This document shows positions 22,390 through 34,160 of a DNA stretch of 64,000 bases, one piece after another (positions within the stretch are counted from its first letter, which is position 1; every line of letters starts with the position of its first letter). The position numbers and the translations under genes are program-made. Origin of the DNA: Doryteuthis pealeii (taxonomy: Eukaryota > Mollusca > Cephalopoda > Myopsida > Loliginidae); assembly GCA_023376005.1 (NCBI GenBank), contig CM042150.1, positions 72,591,015 to 72,655,014 of the forward strand. Direction: 5' to 3'. Below the pieces are notes generated by a model that was not told where the DNA came from, made no database searches, and saw nothing but the letters and a program-made list of their open reading frames with translations.

Positions 22390-25300
22390 CTAGCCATGAA
22401 TGGCAGGGAGCAACATTTCGACTCCTGCCCTCGTTCTCACACACAAGCTTGCGGCATTTATCCACTTTTCGTTGAATGTCATGGGTTCGAGCATCCTTCT
22501 ATCGCATCTGATCCTCACCCTGAGCTGATGCTTAAAGTAAGCGATCAGATCGCGACAGGAGAATTCTTCGCCCTTATGCAATCCCCCGGCTAGTATAGCG
22601 AAAAACACCTTTCGTTTTTCTTCGGAGAGCGGCGGACTGACATTGTCCACGGCGTAACCAACATCGAGCGGCACCCATTGATTGGGTGCCATACGGGCCG
22701 TAACCTCGTTCACATATTCCCAAAGCGAACGCGCCTTGAACGCGGTGGAAGAAGGCGTACTCAGCCGTTTCCTCTAAGCCACTGTTGCAGCGGGTGCAAT
22801 ACGGGAAGTCAGCAATGTTCGCTTGAGAGCGGCAACGCATTCTGAGCAAGTTGCCAGGTGAGGGAGAACTCAGAGTTGTTCATAAACCCGGCACCCAATT
22901 CCATTGTGAGCGGACCTCCTCCAACAACGAGCCGTGTCCCTCCACGAGCGGATCCGAACCGGACTCCTCCACTAATGCCCTATATATTGCCCTTGAGAGG
23001 CCACGAGATGTCGCTAGACTCAGGCAGTCTTTGAAGGGCGGCGCGACACTCTGATAGAAACCGCACTTCTCTGCGAGAACCGCGGGGCCACAGCAAGAGG
23101 TCCGGTAAGATGGCCCGGGTTCGCTGCGACCATGCGACTTCGGTGTGCAATGATCGATTCAGAAATGCCAACCTCTCAGCGTCTCGATGTGCCGCCAAGT
23201 CCGGCCTACCTAAACCTCTATTACAAGGCCGCTGGGAACAAACCTGTCTACGTACCATTGGCTGATCCCCCTACACAAAAAGCGGAAAGGAGCCGTTCTA
23301 ATGCTAATAACCGAGCCACAGACAGAGGGAGTACAGACAGTCGGTAATGGATCAGGGGGGAAATGTAGGTGGCACAAGCCTCCGCCCTGCCTTTAAGGAC
23401 AACCGCTTTGGAAACCATCTTCGGATCCGAGCTTCCACTTTCGACCAATTTCTCTCGACTTGGAGGTCAGGCCCGAACCAAACTCCGAGGATTATAACTG
23501 GACCGTCACTCCACCGAAAGGCTATCGGATCCTGCCCAGGCTCCCAACCGAAGCCCTTCGCTCTTTTCTAAATTGATCTTTACCCCAGTGATCTGTTCGT
23601 ACCTTGCAAGCGCCTCCTTCACCGCAACTTTTTCCGAAACACTAGAGACGAACACGGTGATATCATCAGCGTACGCGGATACCTTGGCTTTCACGGGGCC
23701 GGGAACAGTAATTCCGCGCAGGACCAGACGTATCCACCCCTCCCTAAGCCTGCCGAGCAGGGGCTCCAGGGTGAGGACATAGAGAAGAGGGGACAAGGGG
23801 GCAACCCTGACGCACGGACCGCTCAATCGGAAAGGCTTCCGAGCGCTTCCCATTCACTTGTACCACTGCCGTCGGGGATTGGTACAGAATCTTTATCCAT
23901 TTGCGGAACTCTGGATTGAATCCGGCAGTCTCCAGACAACGTCCAGGAACAGGTGGTCCACTGTCGAATGCGTTGGACTGATCTAAACTGATCAGCGCGG
24001 CACATTGGCCGTCTTTTATCCCCTCTAGGATCATGCGAACCAAATGCAAATTGTTTTGGATCGATCTTCCTTTCACAGCGTAGTTCTGTTCCAGTTCGAT
24101 CAGATCACCGACAACAAGTCGCAAACGGTTCGCCAAGACCCGGGCCAAAATCTTTAACTCTGTATTTAGCAGAGTTATGGGCTTGTAATCATCTAAGCCC
24201 CCCCCCCCCCAACACCGTTCTTCAGCAATGTGATCACGCCCTTGGTAATGCGCTTTGGGATTGCTCCCAAGGTAAACCAATTGTTGAACACATCTGTCAG
24301 AATGGGGACAAAAATGTGCGACATCCTACAATTCGTAGGGTAAACCGTCTATCCCGGATCTTTGTTGAGGCCGACCTGCTTCAATGCATCACAGACTTCA
24401 GAGTCTGTAGTCCTCCCCTCACAACTAGCCGCTTTCGCCTCCCTAAGGTGGGGAAAATCGGCTAAATAGTTGTGGAACACTTGCACCGGGAGGTTCGATA
24501 GCCGGGTAAATCGTTTCTGGAAATGCGCCCGAAAGTCCTCTCGCATCTTGCGACCCGCATGTAGGATGCACCCATCCGGGGTTACAACACTTCCGATCTA
24601 TCGGTTCGGAAACCTTCTAAACTCTACCTGACGCATTCCTGCGTCCAATTTCACGGCTTCGTTGGATACTCTATCTAGCCTAAATCTAACTATGCAACCC
24701 TGATAGCGTTCGCTGGCCTCACGCTCAAGGTCCCCTCTAGCTAGACTTAAGGCTAGGGGACCCCCCCCCCATCCAACGCCCGGGAAATTCTATTTTCTAT
24801 GGCCTTCACTTTCGCTGCTTTATCTAGAGCAAGCCGTTGGCAATATTTGATAGTGAAGTCCCTAATCCTAAACTTAAGGTCAGCCCACCATCTATCCCCA
24901 ATAACCGCCCCCACTAATGCCCGCTGAATAAGTAGAGTCAGCCTCTCACGGTAGTCACGTATCCCCAATACGGAGGTATTTAACTTCCAGTAAGAGACTA
25001 ACCTAGGCCTATCGCTTAGGCGAAGAGTGACTAAGCAATTTATGGTCACTTTTCGCGTATAAGTGGAACACAGGACAATCTAAAATGTCGACGTCGGCTT
25101 TTCTAACTAACACTCTGTCCAAATAGCTTTTATTTGGAGCAGAGGGCGTGTTATTCGTCCATGTCCACATCTCCCTCCCTGGGTGATCCACACGATACCT
25201 GTCGACCAGACCGAACTGGGCCATCAGATCGCTTAGGCTGCTTCCACACGTCCGATCCGCTAGCTCCCCGTCCCGTCTAATTTGGGATCAAGGATCGCAT

Positions 25301-25720
25301 TCCAATCTCCCATTAAAATTATCCGTCCCGGATACGCCATGTACGGCCCGAACTGCCAAAAGAAGGACCTCCTCTCTCCAGCGCGATTGGGTGCATAAAC
25401 CGCGATTACTCGGAACTTGTTGCTAAATACGGTAATATCGGCCACAATCAGGCTGCCACTCGCGCCAGCATGAACAACATCAGTCACCGCCCCCAGACTG
25501 CTTTTAACTAGCAGCGACACACCTCGACCGCCTGGATCACCATACGCTGAGTAGACTTCAAAAAATGATTACCACTCAGCACCCGGTCATCCACGCTTGA
25601 AACAAAGTGCGTCTTCTGGACTGCAGCGACATCCACACCGAGAGCCCTGAGGTCTTCCCTCAAACGACTAGCGTTTGACGGGTCCCTCAAGCCATTCATA
25701 CTGGCAAGGAGTAAAGACAT
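22390..25720 (-). pseudogene. Tx1/L1-like LINE ORF2: endonuclease and reverse transcriptase
   Basis: ORF2 starts at ATG 25720-25718 (MSLLLASMNGLRDP). The apurinic-type endonuclease shows VQKTHF, VYAPNRAGE, ILMGDWNAILDP, SYLDRVLV and SDHKLL in order. The reverse transcriptase follows: NKDPG (about 24350), YKPITLLNTELKILARVLAN, motif A LISLDQSNAFD, GCPL, then AYADDITVFVS (catalytic YADD, about 23670), and a C-terminal region to a stop near 22390. The protein would nick target DNA and copy element RNA onto it. The copy is broken by frameshifts (for example after GCPLVP near 23800) and by long C/G homopolymers at 24201 and 24764. The usual catalytic Glu of LQETH is Lys here. The Tx1/L1 assignment is from recalled domain order. 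Confidence 0.85.
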
Positions 25721-25733
25721 TGTGACCAACCTT

Positions 25734-28135
25734 TTATTCAGTGTCTATCACTGGCCGGAAATCTTGTTGGGTGAGGATGCCGACGGTTTGGCCGAGGTTA
25801 CCTTGGCCTAGTTCATTTGTTACTATAACATCCTTGGCAATTCCACCGACATCACCCGGGAACCTTATTTTTAAGGCCCTGTAGAAAGAAGGGTGGAGAA
25901 GAATGGGGACCCTCCCCTTGCATTTAGTAATGAGTTCTTTGTGATGGTTGGGATACAACCTCTCCACCAGCCTTATGCCCGGAAGAGCCGCATCTGCCGT
26001 TTCGATGGTTTTCCATACGCCCTTTGTATGGCTATTGGCCTCCCGGACAAAGGCGGTTACTAGGGGTGCATCCCTAAAGTTCAGGGGATTGTTTGTGTTT
26101 TTCTTGTCCACGAGGTCGAGCTTCCAGAGTGGTTCAAACATTCTTTTTTTGTTTGGGATTTAGATACCTATCAATTAGGTTTAGCTCCACTCTGCAAATG
26201 TTCTCAGGGAACAAATCTCTTCTTCGATCCCGTGGACGATCCTGTCTTTCGCATGAGTGTGATGGTGATGGTGATCTTTGGGGAGGACTAGGTCTCCTTT
26301 CTTGTGCTTTTTGTTGAGGTTGAGGGGGAGTGATATCAGGTTTGGGTTTATCCGATTCACAGGGCTGGGATGGAGGTGTAGGGGGTTGGATAGTTTTGGT
26401 TTTATCAATGTGTGTGTGTGTAGTTGACTCTGCCACTGTTTTTGTGTCTGGGTTTGTGGCTCGGGAATTTTTCCTTTTTTGGCTGATTGCAATTCTGCGT
26501 TCAGCCTTTTCCCCTTCTTCCTCAAGACGTCATTTTTTAAACCTAGCAGAGTCGGACTCCATCAAGTCCATTGGAATGACCACTTGTGTGGCCGATGGAA
26601 ACGGTTTACTAGGGTTAGCCTTGAGGGAAGGCCTTAGTGTTGCCTCCTCAGTGGAGGGCTCTTGTGTGGCCCTTGGTGATGGCATTGTTGTGTCTTTGGC
26701 TGGAGAGTTAGAAGTGGCTGAGGCGTAGGAGGTTGTCCTCCTTTTCCGTTTCACCTCAAACTACCCCCTCCTGCCTCTGACTTTTGTTCCGTTGTAGCTG
26801 CGGTTTCCTCAGTTGTTGTTGTTGTCGAGGTTGTCGCTGCTGCTGCGGCTGGTACTGCTATAGTTGGTGTTGCTGGAGTTGGTGCCTTTGTTGCAGGTAT
26901 TGGCGCTTTCTTGGGGCAGTTTCCAGATGTGTGCCCCTGTTGCCCGCAGTTCCAGCAGTGAGGCTTGCGGCCCTCCACGACTACTGTTATTTGCTGTCCC
27001 TTATAGGTGTAGGAGTCAGGGATATTCTTAAAATCCTTTTTTTTGAGGAATGAATGCAAACTGTCCCACCCGCACTTGTCTTTCATAGGTGATGCTCATT
27101 GCCTTTACATCTCCGTAGTTGCTGAGTATCGCCATTAGACACTCAATTGTACGCCGTTACCCGGGTTTGTCTTTTACCCTGGTATTCCGGCTGCATTTTA
27201 ATGTTTTGGTGGTGGAGGTTCTTGGTGGAGAGCCTCACTGCGTCGGCTTTGCTTGGTAGGAGAACGTCCCATGTGGCGAAGGACCTTCGGCTGATGTGTT
27301 CAGCCGGGATTTTGTTGGCCAGCAAGGTTTCCAGCATTCGGTCCCTTCTGATGCCAGTCAGTTTTCTTGGAGCTGCGTCGGTGGTTATGAAGGACAGAAC
27401 CCGTCGCTCCAAATTTTCCGTTGCCTGGGGGAGTGACTTGATGGTATTCCCCTCCACCAGGTCTTTATATAGATTGTCCCAATTGGACTTGTGGAATTGT
27501 GGGTCATGCTCCTGGAAGTGTTCCTCCTAAGGAGGTGGCCTGCAATTGGCATTCTGCTTTACTGGCTCAGGGTTTTTTTCCGTTGTGCTGGTTGCTGAAA
27601 GGACTGACCATGCTGAGAGATCTTTGAATGTTCCAGCAATAGCTGGTGTTGGCAGGACTGTTTTTTCCTCCTTCATTTTCCTTGACCCTTTGTGGGTACA
27701 GCCTCTATCTGGTATGGGCCAGCATCGTACTCCACCTTCGAATTTTGCGGGTTCTTGTCGGTGGTGGGTGTGGCGTTTACCCGGTCCGGACTGGCCTCAC
27801 ATGTCACCCCTGTCTCGGGGTTGGCCCCTTCTGGGGCGGTTGCCGCGGGGTCACTCCCCACCCTGGTTCCGGCGTTGGCTCCTCCTGGGACGGGTGTGAC
27901 CTCAGTGGCCGAGGGGTCACAATCCCTCCAGGTGTGGGGGCGGCCTCCACCCGGCATGGGCCAGCCTCACAACCACCCCGGATTCGGGGAGGGCCGCTCC
28001 TGGGCCAGGCGGGACCTCGGTCGCCGTGAAACTCTCCCCGATAGTATCCGGTTGGATATTCATGTCCGGGCCGTCTGCTTCAACAAGTGCTGGAGCACTG
28101 TCGGTCAACTCCAACCCGAAGAAGGACCCGGCCAT
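25734..28135 (-). pseudogene. Tx1/L1-like LINE ORF1 with CCHC zinc knuckle
   Basis: The likely N-terminus is MAGSFFGLELTDS near 28135. A proline/threonine-rich section follows after a frame change (to about 27660), then an in-frame TAG (about 27530) and the segment NLYKDLVEGNTIKSLP. Next come GIRRDRMLETLLANKIP and the zinc knuckle CWNCGQQGHTSGNCP (about 26970-26925). Thr/Pro-rich linkers lead to a C-terminal 130-residue segment ending VIDTE at 25734. This type of protein binds element RNA. Its stop (25736-25734) lies 13 nt before the ORF2 ATG, consistent with termination-reinitiation. Multiple frame breaks make it inactive. Confidence 0.75.
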
Positions 28136-28202
28136 TTCCCTAAACAGGGCCCGAGGGAGGTTAGCTTTAAGAGCCCAATGGGGCTAGCAGAAAAGGCCAA
28201 CA

Positions 28203-28524
28203 GGCCTTGAAAACAATTGCTAAACAAACATTTGCCTTATGCTGAGAACAGATACTACACTTTGATCCACTGAAAATGCCCGGAAACCAGTTGATATTTG
28301 CCGCTCATCCCACTTATGAGGGCTTGACACAAGGACATTTTTATGTGGGCCCACCCATAAGCCGGCTTATGGGTGGGCCCACATAAAAATGTCCTTGTGT
28401 CAAGCCCTCATAAGTGGGATGAGCGGCAAATATCAACTGGTTTCCGGGCATTTTCAGTGGATCAAAGTGTAGTATCTGTTCTCAGCATAAGGCAAATGTT
28501 TGTTTAGCAATTGTTTTCAAGGCC
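28203..28524. repeat. perfect 322-bp palindrome without spacer
   Basis: Bases 28203-28363 and 28364-28524 are exact reverse complements, with the centre at cataagcc|ggcttatg. I checked stretches of both arms and found no mismatch. It abuts the 5' side of the LINE ORF1. A diverged single copy of part of the arm lies at about 28740-28800 (ggtatttgtctcataccccacttgtatggg versus gatatttgccgctcatcccacttatgaggg). It could be a real inverted duplication at the LINE 5' end, or an assembly or library artefact. Confidence 0.9.
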
Positions 28525-29640
28525 GAAGCTTATGGGTGGTTAGTGTAAAAAAAATTGCATCGATCCCGTCGGCATTCCCCCACAAGAGGGGTGCCTCAGG
28601 CGCTGGGCATTAAACCCAGCCCTGCCCCTTTAAGTCAAGTGGGCAGGTATTGCCTGGGGGGATAGACCCCTAGAATCGACGCTATTATTTAACTCTCAAC
28701 AATCTCGCCGGACCCCCGGCGTTAACCGGAAAGCAGAGGTGGTATTTGTCTCATACCCCACTTGTATGGGCTGGGCACAAGGCCTCGTTTTATGGGCGGT
28801 TGCGCGCCGCTAAGTTCGCCTGAAACCAAATTGTTATGTTTAAGAATCCGACGCCACCTCGCCAGAGTTTGTGACTAAAATGTGTTTGCAGGCAGAATTA
28901 ATTCTTCATGGGCTATTGGAATTGGACTTCTTTCAAGATGGAATCCTTGGATTATTTACAACTTCTTGTTGAAGTCGTTACTGAGCGGTGCATGTTGTAA
29001 TATCCAGAAAACGCATATTTGTGTAAAAATGTGCGTATTTCAGGCCATTAGCAAACGGAAGTAAAGGGGCGAAATTCTTTTAGCCAATTGACCCAGTTCC
29101 GAAAAGCCTGCGTGCTGATTGAAATGGTCACTTGGCTGACCTGGTTTTTTGAAAGTCAGGAAGAAGTAGTGGGGTAAAGGGAAAGCAAGAGTTTGGATCA
29201 TCGTAGTATTAAGCTGTGGGTACGTGGTGCGACAAAATGAAGCATCAAAGAAACAAGCAAAAACAGTAATCTCCTTTATATTATTAATAATTGCATCAAA
29301 TGAGCAGCAAGTTACAAAGATGTGGTTTGTTAATGAATTTTCCTTTTTTATAAAGTCTTATTGTTACATAATTCATAGGTAGCTTATGAATTATGTACGT
29401 ACTGTAGTTAGAATATTTTTAAATCAGGGTTCGTTAGATTCAAAATAACGGGGGTTGAGTGGAAAATTACCAGCCGTTACGGTTAGCGTTATTGGCAGGT
29501 AATAACCTTTTGCTTGACATTCCGGAAACACACCATTTAGAAGCATGAGATAGTTTTAGTTTAGTTGCGACCAGAAATTCAGTTGGAGCGAATGCAGAGG
29601 TCCACTCGCTCTGAGATGTCGTTTCTCAATCCGCGCGGGT
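28525..29640. other. flank of the palindrome, no gene recognised
   Basis: GC-rich to about 28850 (possibly LINE 5' UTR sequence, since 28740-28800 resembles the palindrome arm), then AT-rich. I found no coding sequence I can support. Confidence 0.45.
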
Positions 29641-29712
29641 GCTGGGCTGGGGTTGTTGTTTAATAAAAACTTAAAGAAAAACCACAAAGCCTTGTTGATT
29701 CATTAAAATAAG

Positions 29713-29812
29713 AATGCACAGATACCCAGCCCAACCAGAAAGAAGATCAGCCCGAGAAATTAGTAATGAAGAATATGGCGACAGAGTAGACAAGATAATA
29801 CAAGTAAGTACC
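29713..29812 (+). other. exon-like ORF ending in a splice-donor word
   Basis: ATG at 29714 opens MHRYPAQPERRSAREISNEE and stays open to acaaGTAAGTacc at about 29802-29815, a good donor consensus. It lies downstream of an AATAAA-containing segment (29660). With only about 30 codons and no acceptor identified, it may be a first exon, a retroelement leader, or chance. Confidence 0.25.
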
Positions 29813-29823
29813 TTTTCATTATC

Positions 29824-29852
29824 TCTCATACTCTGTCTCTGTCTCTGTCTCA

Positions 29853-29924
<72 letters not shown>

Positions 29925-29936
29925 TTCTTTTTCTCG
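29824..29936. repeat. (TCTG)n and (TC)n microsatellite
   Basis: Runs of tctg units are followed by a pure tc run and a pyrimidine-rich tail. Confidence 0.95.
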
Positions 29937-30329
29937 CTATATATACTCCCCGAGTAAAGGGGTATATAAAATTATTAGTGTTTAAAAGCTTACTTGTCTT
30001 TTAGTCCACCCAGTCCTTAGAGGATAGTACTCTTCGACTGATACCTTCGCTTTGCCAGTGCTCTTTTGCCTGCTTCTGTTACTATCAATCCTTCTCTCCC
30101 CTCGACCTCTGAATGTCCGTTACTGACCAAGGTTTTTTTTTAATTTGGCGTTTTTAGAATACTGCCGTGACAAAAATACACTGCTTATGAACCATTAGAC
30201 AAATATTCGAAGGTTTTTTCAGTTTTCTTGGATAGTGGAAATCTGAAGTAGAAAATGCGTCTATTGACGAAACAATTCCTTTTATCGTAGAGACTAATGC
30301 TTCCTATCACAGTATTGCAAAGTGTTGTT

Positions 30330-30598
30330 ATGCTGAATAAATTATAAAAAGTAAAAGTAAATAAAGTCGTCGGGGTAGACTAAAGTCGGTATCAGCCAGA
30401 CAGCGAGAGAGTCTATCCACTTTTCACTAGCGCAAGACCAAGGAGATTATTTTTGCGCCTGAGAAGGGGCACCACACCTACTATCAGCTCCTTACTTTAC
30501 CTCACAGATCCCTGTGTTACTCATACGCTGAGTTGGCGACAACCGTTATCGAACCAGGAACCTTGTGGGTGGACGCTCTACTGGCTGAACTAAACTGA
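30330..30598 (-). repeat. tRNA-derived SINE
   Basis: On the minus strand the head reads CGGTCAGTTTAGTTCAGCCAG then AGAGCGTCCACCCACAAGG and TGGTTCGAT, giving A-box and B-box words at tRNA-like spacing. A tRNA-unrelated body follows (ggagctgatagtaggtgtgg ... ccttggtcttgcgc ... gtctaccccgacgac), ending in a T-rich tail near 30340. RNA polymerase III would transcribe it from the internal promoter, and mobility would depend on a LINE. The 19176/30600 repeat directly abuts its head. Confidence 0.7.
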
Positions 30599-30599
30599 C

Positions 30600-30703
30600 C
30601 GCTTTATTCATTATATAGATAGTATAAACAGGACTTATTTATAAGCAGGAGCAGTCCATTTTACATCGAAAGGCAGAGAGGAAGGGAATGTTCACCACTT
30701 GCT
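30600..30703 (+). repeat. dispersed repeat, partner at 19176-19290
   Basis: Near-identical word order to 19176-19290, as described there. It joins the SINE head at 30598. Confidence 0.75.
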
Positions 30704-30990
30704 TATTTTTTAAATATTTTCTGAACTCAGTTATAAGGCATCTAAGAGCCAAGACACTAAGGATTTAAAGAGTTAAATGATTGGCCCATTGTGAATGGAT
30801 ATTTCTAATATGATGGTATTACAAAGTTTACCAGTCTTACAGGAAGTATTCAATTATTATTAATGCTGTTTTGTGTGCAGTAGGTCTGTTATATTGTCTG
30901 TATGTTTGCTGTCTATCAATCATTTTTTTCAATATCTATAATAATCAATATATGAATAATGAATTTGTGGCTTAATAACTGATATCTATG

Positions 30991-31553
30991 CAGGTGGTTT
31001 AAGCACAAGTTACATCAATCTATATTGTAATTGTTAATCCAAATAAAGAACTCTAGTGACACACTGCTTGATTTTTTTAATTCAGCCGTGTAGAATATTG
31101 CAAGGTGATTTTTATTGATTTTTTATAAGGTAATTCCCCTTATTTTTTATGTTTAAATCTGACTGGTTTGAAGTCAGGTGTAAACAGAAGAAAAATAATG
31201 GGGATTACCTTATAAAAGTCACCCACTTCTCATTATGCATATTTCTGCAAGATATAAAAATTTAAGTAAAGAATTTGAACCCCTAAGGAATGTAGGAGAA
31301 TGAAATACACTTACTATGGTGACAGAGAGAAGCTGAAAGAATGGTCTTGTTAATCCATTTCAGTTTCCTCCTATACCCTCTCTGTAAGTAAGGGAGCGAT
31401 CTTAACTGGAAAACGGGCGAGCAGCTATCATTAGCACTTCATCACATGGAGTTGGTTGGAAGTGAATAAATCGTTCTCCCCAGATATATGTCGTTAGAGT
31501 TCTTTATTTGGATTAACAATATAGATTGATGTAATTTTTGCTTAAACCACCTG
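30991..31553. repeat. inverted repeat pair enclosing about 430 bp
   Basis: The arm starting caggtggtttaagcacaag at 30991 (to about 31061) recurs reversed at about 31492-31553, with a few mismatches and a 6-nt insertion. Each arm carries AATAAAGAACTCTA, so the two copies look like convergently oriented element 3' ends. The interior holds the inverted copy of the 10.45-kb repeat (31150-31255). Confidence 0.75.
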
Positions 31554-31800
31554 TTTTTCTTTTTTGGTGTTCTCTTGATACCAGTGGTCTCAAAATTCTA
31601 CGTGTCTGGAACTTTATACTGACCGTAGAGAATTTAACGAAATCTCTCTTTCAGGAATATAAAGAAAGAATTGGAGGTTGGATAAAAGAAATTGAAATCC
31701 TCAACCACAAAAATCTGATATGCAAGCATAAATCTTTAAGAGAGCAGCTATTTGGCCGATGAAGACAAATAATTTACCTACCAATGTTGGAACGTCTTGG
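31538..31800 (+). repeat. second copy of the KERxGGWxKEIE repeat
   Basis: Direct counterpart of 10620-10900. The coding-like piece QEYKERIGGWIKEIEILNHK diverges after LNHK and stops at about 31762. Retention of the same frame in both copies suggests an originally protein-coding element. Confidence 0.55.
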
Positions 31801-31874
31801 CAGTTCGATGTTGGAAGTAGAATCAAGACTCTGGGTTTCCTGGTCTTAAGATACACCGGGCTTGATTTCCTCTC

Positions 31875-33900
31875 TTAGATCCGAGTTGGTATAAATGCGT
31901 CTCCTTCTGCATGCAGGTGGTTGTTATTCTGAAAACAGGGGTTCCCAATCGGTTTGGGGGTGGGCTCGTTTTTGAGTAGTTGGACAATCGTCCACATCTG
32001 GCTCACTTTAGGCATTTTAGGATTCCAGAGAAAATATGGACTCCGTATTTGATGCTTGCGATGAGTCTGTAGATGAATCATATGGTGCAATGCCAGCAAG
32101 TTCACTTTCAGCTGAGGTGGAAGGATCTTGAGATGTAGGCACCTCCTTGCAAGCTATATTAGGTGCAGGTACGTCCCCTGCGGGTGAAAGGTCTCTGAGG
32201 GAAACAATGGATTCTTTTCCATCAGTGTCATACGAGGGCATAATGGGGATTCGCCTCAATCAGTTCTACTTCATTTGTTAATGGGTCATTCTAACTATGA
32301 CGGACGAAACGTTTTGTCATTTTTAATTTTACTTGTCCTGGCGTTGAACATGAATGCGACCGATTTTTGATCAGTAATTAATCTGAAATGTCTTCCGATC
32401 AAATAGCGCCTCTATTTTCTGAGTGCCTCTACTATAGCATAAGCCTCTTTCTCAATTGCTGAGTGTTGCTGTTCTGAACGCGATAGGGTCCTTGAAAAAA
32501 AGCAACAGGGCGTTCGGATTGCCTTAAAGAGGCAGCAATTGCCTATTCGGATGCATCTTTTTCCACTACCAAAGGAATAGCAGGGTCTATAGTCGTAATC
32601 GCTGAGTTGGCTATATCCTTTTTTTAAGATTTTTTAAAAGCCTCCACAGCTGTGGAAGAAAGAGAAAAACTGTCCGCTTTTGCCAATCCACTGGGAATAG
32701 TTTGCAAACATGCCCATAGCTCGTTTTAGGGCACGCATATTGTTAGGAATGAGCAATCCTAGTAGAGGTTTCAGTCGTTCCGGGTCTGGTGACATAGAAC
32801 CTTTCTTCACAGTGTACCCCAATAAATTAATGGTGTCTACGCCAAAAACGCATTTATCGTCATTCAGCGTAAGATTATACTTCTTAATGGGCACCATAAA
32901 TCGTTTTAGATTATGATTATGGTTTGAATAGTTGTACCCACATACCGTTACATTATCAATATAGGCAAAGGTACCATCCAATTTTTCGTCACTAATTATT
33001 TTGTCCATAATCCGCTGGAAGAACGCCATTTGTTACTCCAAACGGTATCCTTTTAAACTGGTAAAGGTGACCATTTGCCTCAAAAGCTGTATAGGGTCGA
33101 TCTACTGGTTGGATAGCTACTTGGTGATAGGCACTTTTGAGATATGGCGTGTTGTACACGTTGCATTGGCAATTTCGCGTGGGTAAGCATCTAGCAATGT
33201 AAACCTATTTATGGTTTAAGAGTAGTCAATTACTAGCCTCTTTTTGTGGTTCTCGGAAGATGTTACTAAATACCTTGGCCCTCCATGGAGACTCACTCAT
33301 TTCAACGATTCCTTCATCAAGCATTCTCGTAATCTCGGTTTTTATAAAATGTTAATCCTCGAATGAGTATCGTCTCAACTTCATTGCTATAGGCTTGCAG
33401 TCTGGAGATAAATTATTTAAATGTCCAGTACCCGTCATTTACTGCTGTACTGGACATTTACTGCTGTAAGGTCACAAATGCTAAGGGCTGGTTTGGGTCC
33501 CTCAAAAGGAATCTCGATACGGGAATGATGGCGAAGAAAATCGAGCCCCAGTATTACGTCACTTCAAAGGTTTTTCATTACCGAAAGTTTGATATTTTTA
33601 TATGAACTTTTTTTTTAAATGTAAGCTCACCAGATAGTATCCAATCAATAGTGATGACAGGTAAGCATTTGCCATGGACACCCGAGTAGAACAGGGGAAA
33701 ATCTTCCATTGGTTAGCTTTGACAATTTTGTAATTGATATAATCACCGGAGCTGCCGGTGTCAATCAAAGCATCAATAAGAACGCCATTAATTTCAATCC
33801 GTATTATGCTTTTCCAAAGGCAGTCCGGAGCAGCAGCTGTAATAGTAGCTAACATAAAAGTAGTAGAAGTTTTAGACACATTATTTTTAGGAAATGTGGA
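31875..33900 (-). pseudogene. Ty3/gypsy pol, internally deleted (PR, RT, partial RNase H, pol tail)
   Basis: Aspartic protease: ALIDTGSSGDYIN at about 33780-33740. Reverse transcriptase palm/thumb: MAFFQRIMDKII, GTFAYIDNVTVCG and NLLGYTVKKGSMSPDPERLKPL (33029-32650). YIDN replaces the usual YxDD, which I recall as characteristic of this lineage. RNase H remains only as PVAFFQGP-type and FMFNART words (32500-32340). The next readable words, PLTNEVELIEANPHYA (about 32310-32260) and KESIVSLRDLSPAG, belong to the polyprotein end, so nearly the whole integrase is missing. Stops and frameshifts abound. The protein family normally cuts and copies element RNA in particles. Confidence 0.8.
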
Positions 33901-34160
33901 CCTACAAACTTAAAAAAAAAATGTGATGAGTTTTAAACAGACAATTCCGAGCAAAGTGCGAGCCAGACCAAGCAGATGGAGGTTTCTTAAGTATTGCTTC
34001 CAGTGTCGTCCTTGAACGGTATTAAATATAGACATTGGTGAAGGTACTGACTGTTGAACCACATTTGAACCATGTTTAAGATTCACAAGTCGTTGACATT
34101 TGACTTCATCTTGATGCGGATTTTACTCTATTTTGGATAGAATCCTTGTGCAGAAATATA

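Noticed and set aside
27546..28210. Plus-strand ORFs of 117-172 codons
   Set aside because: Antisense of the LINE ORF1 Pro/Thr-rich region, which has coding evidence on the minus strand.
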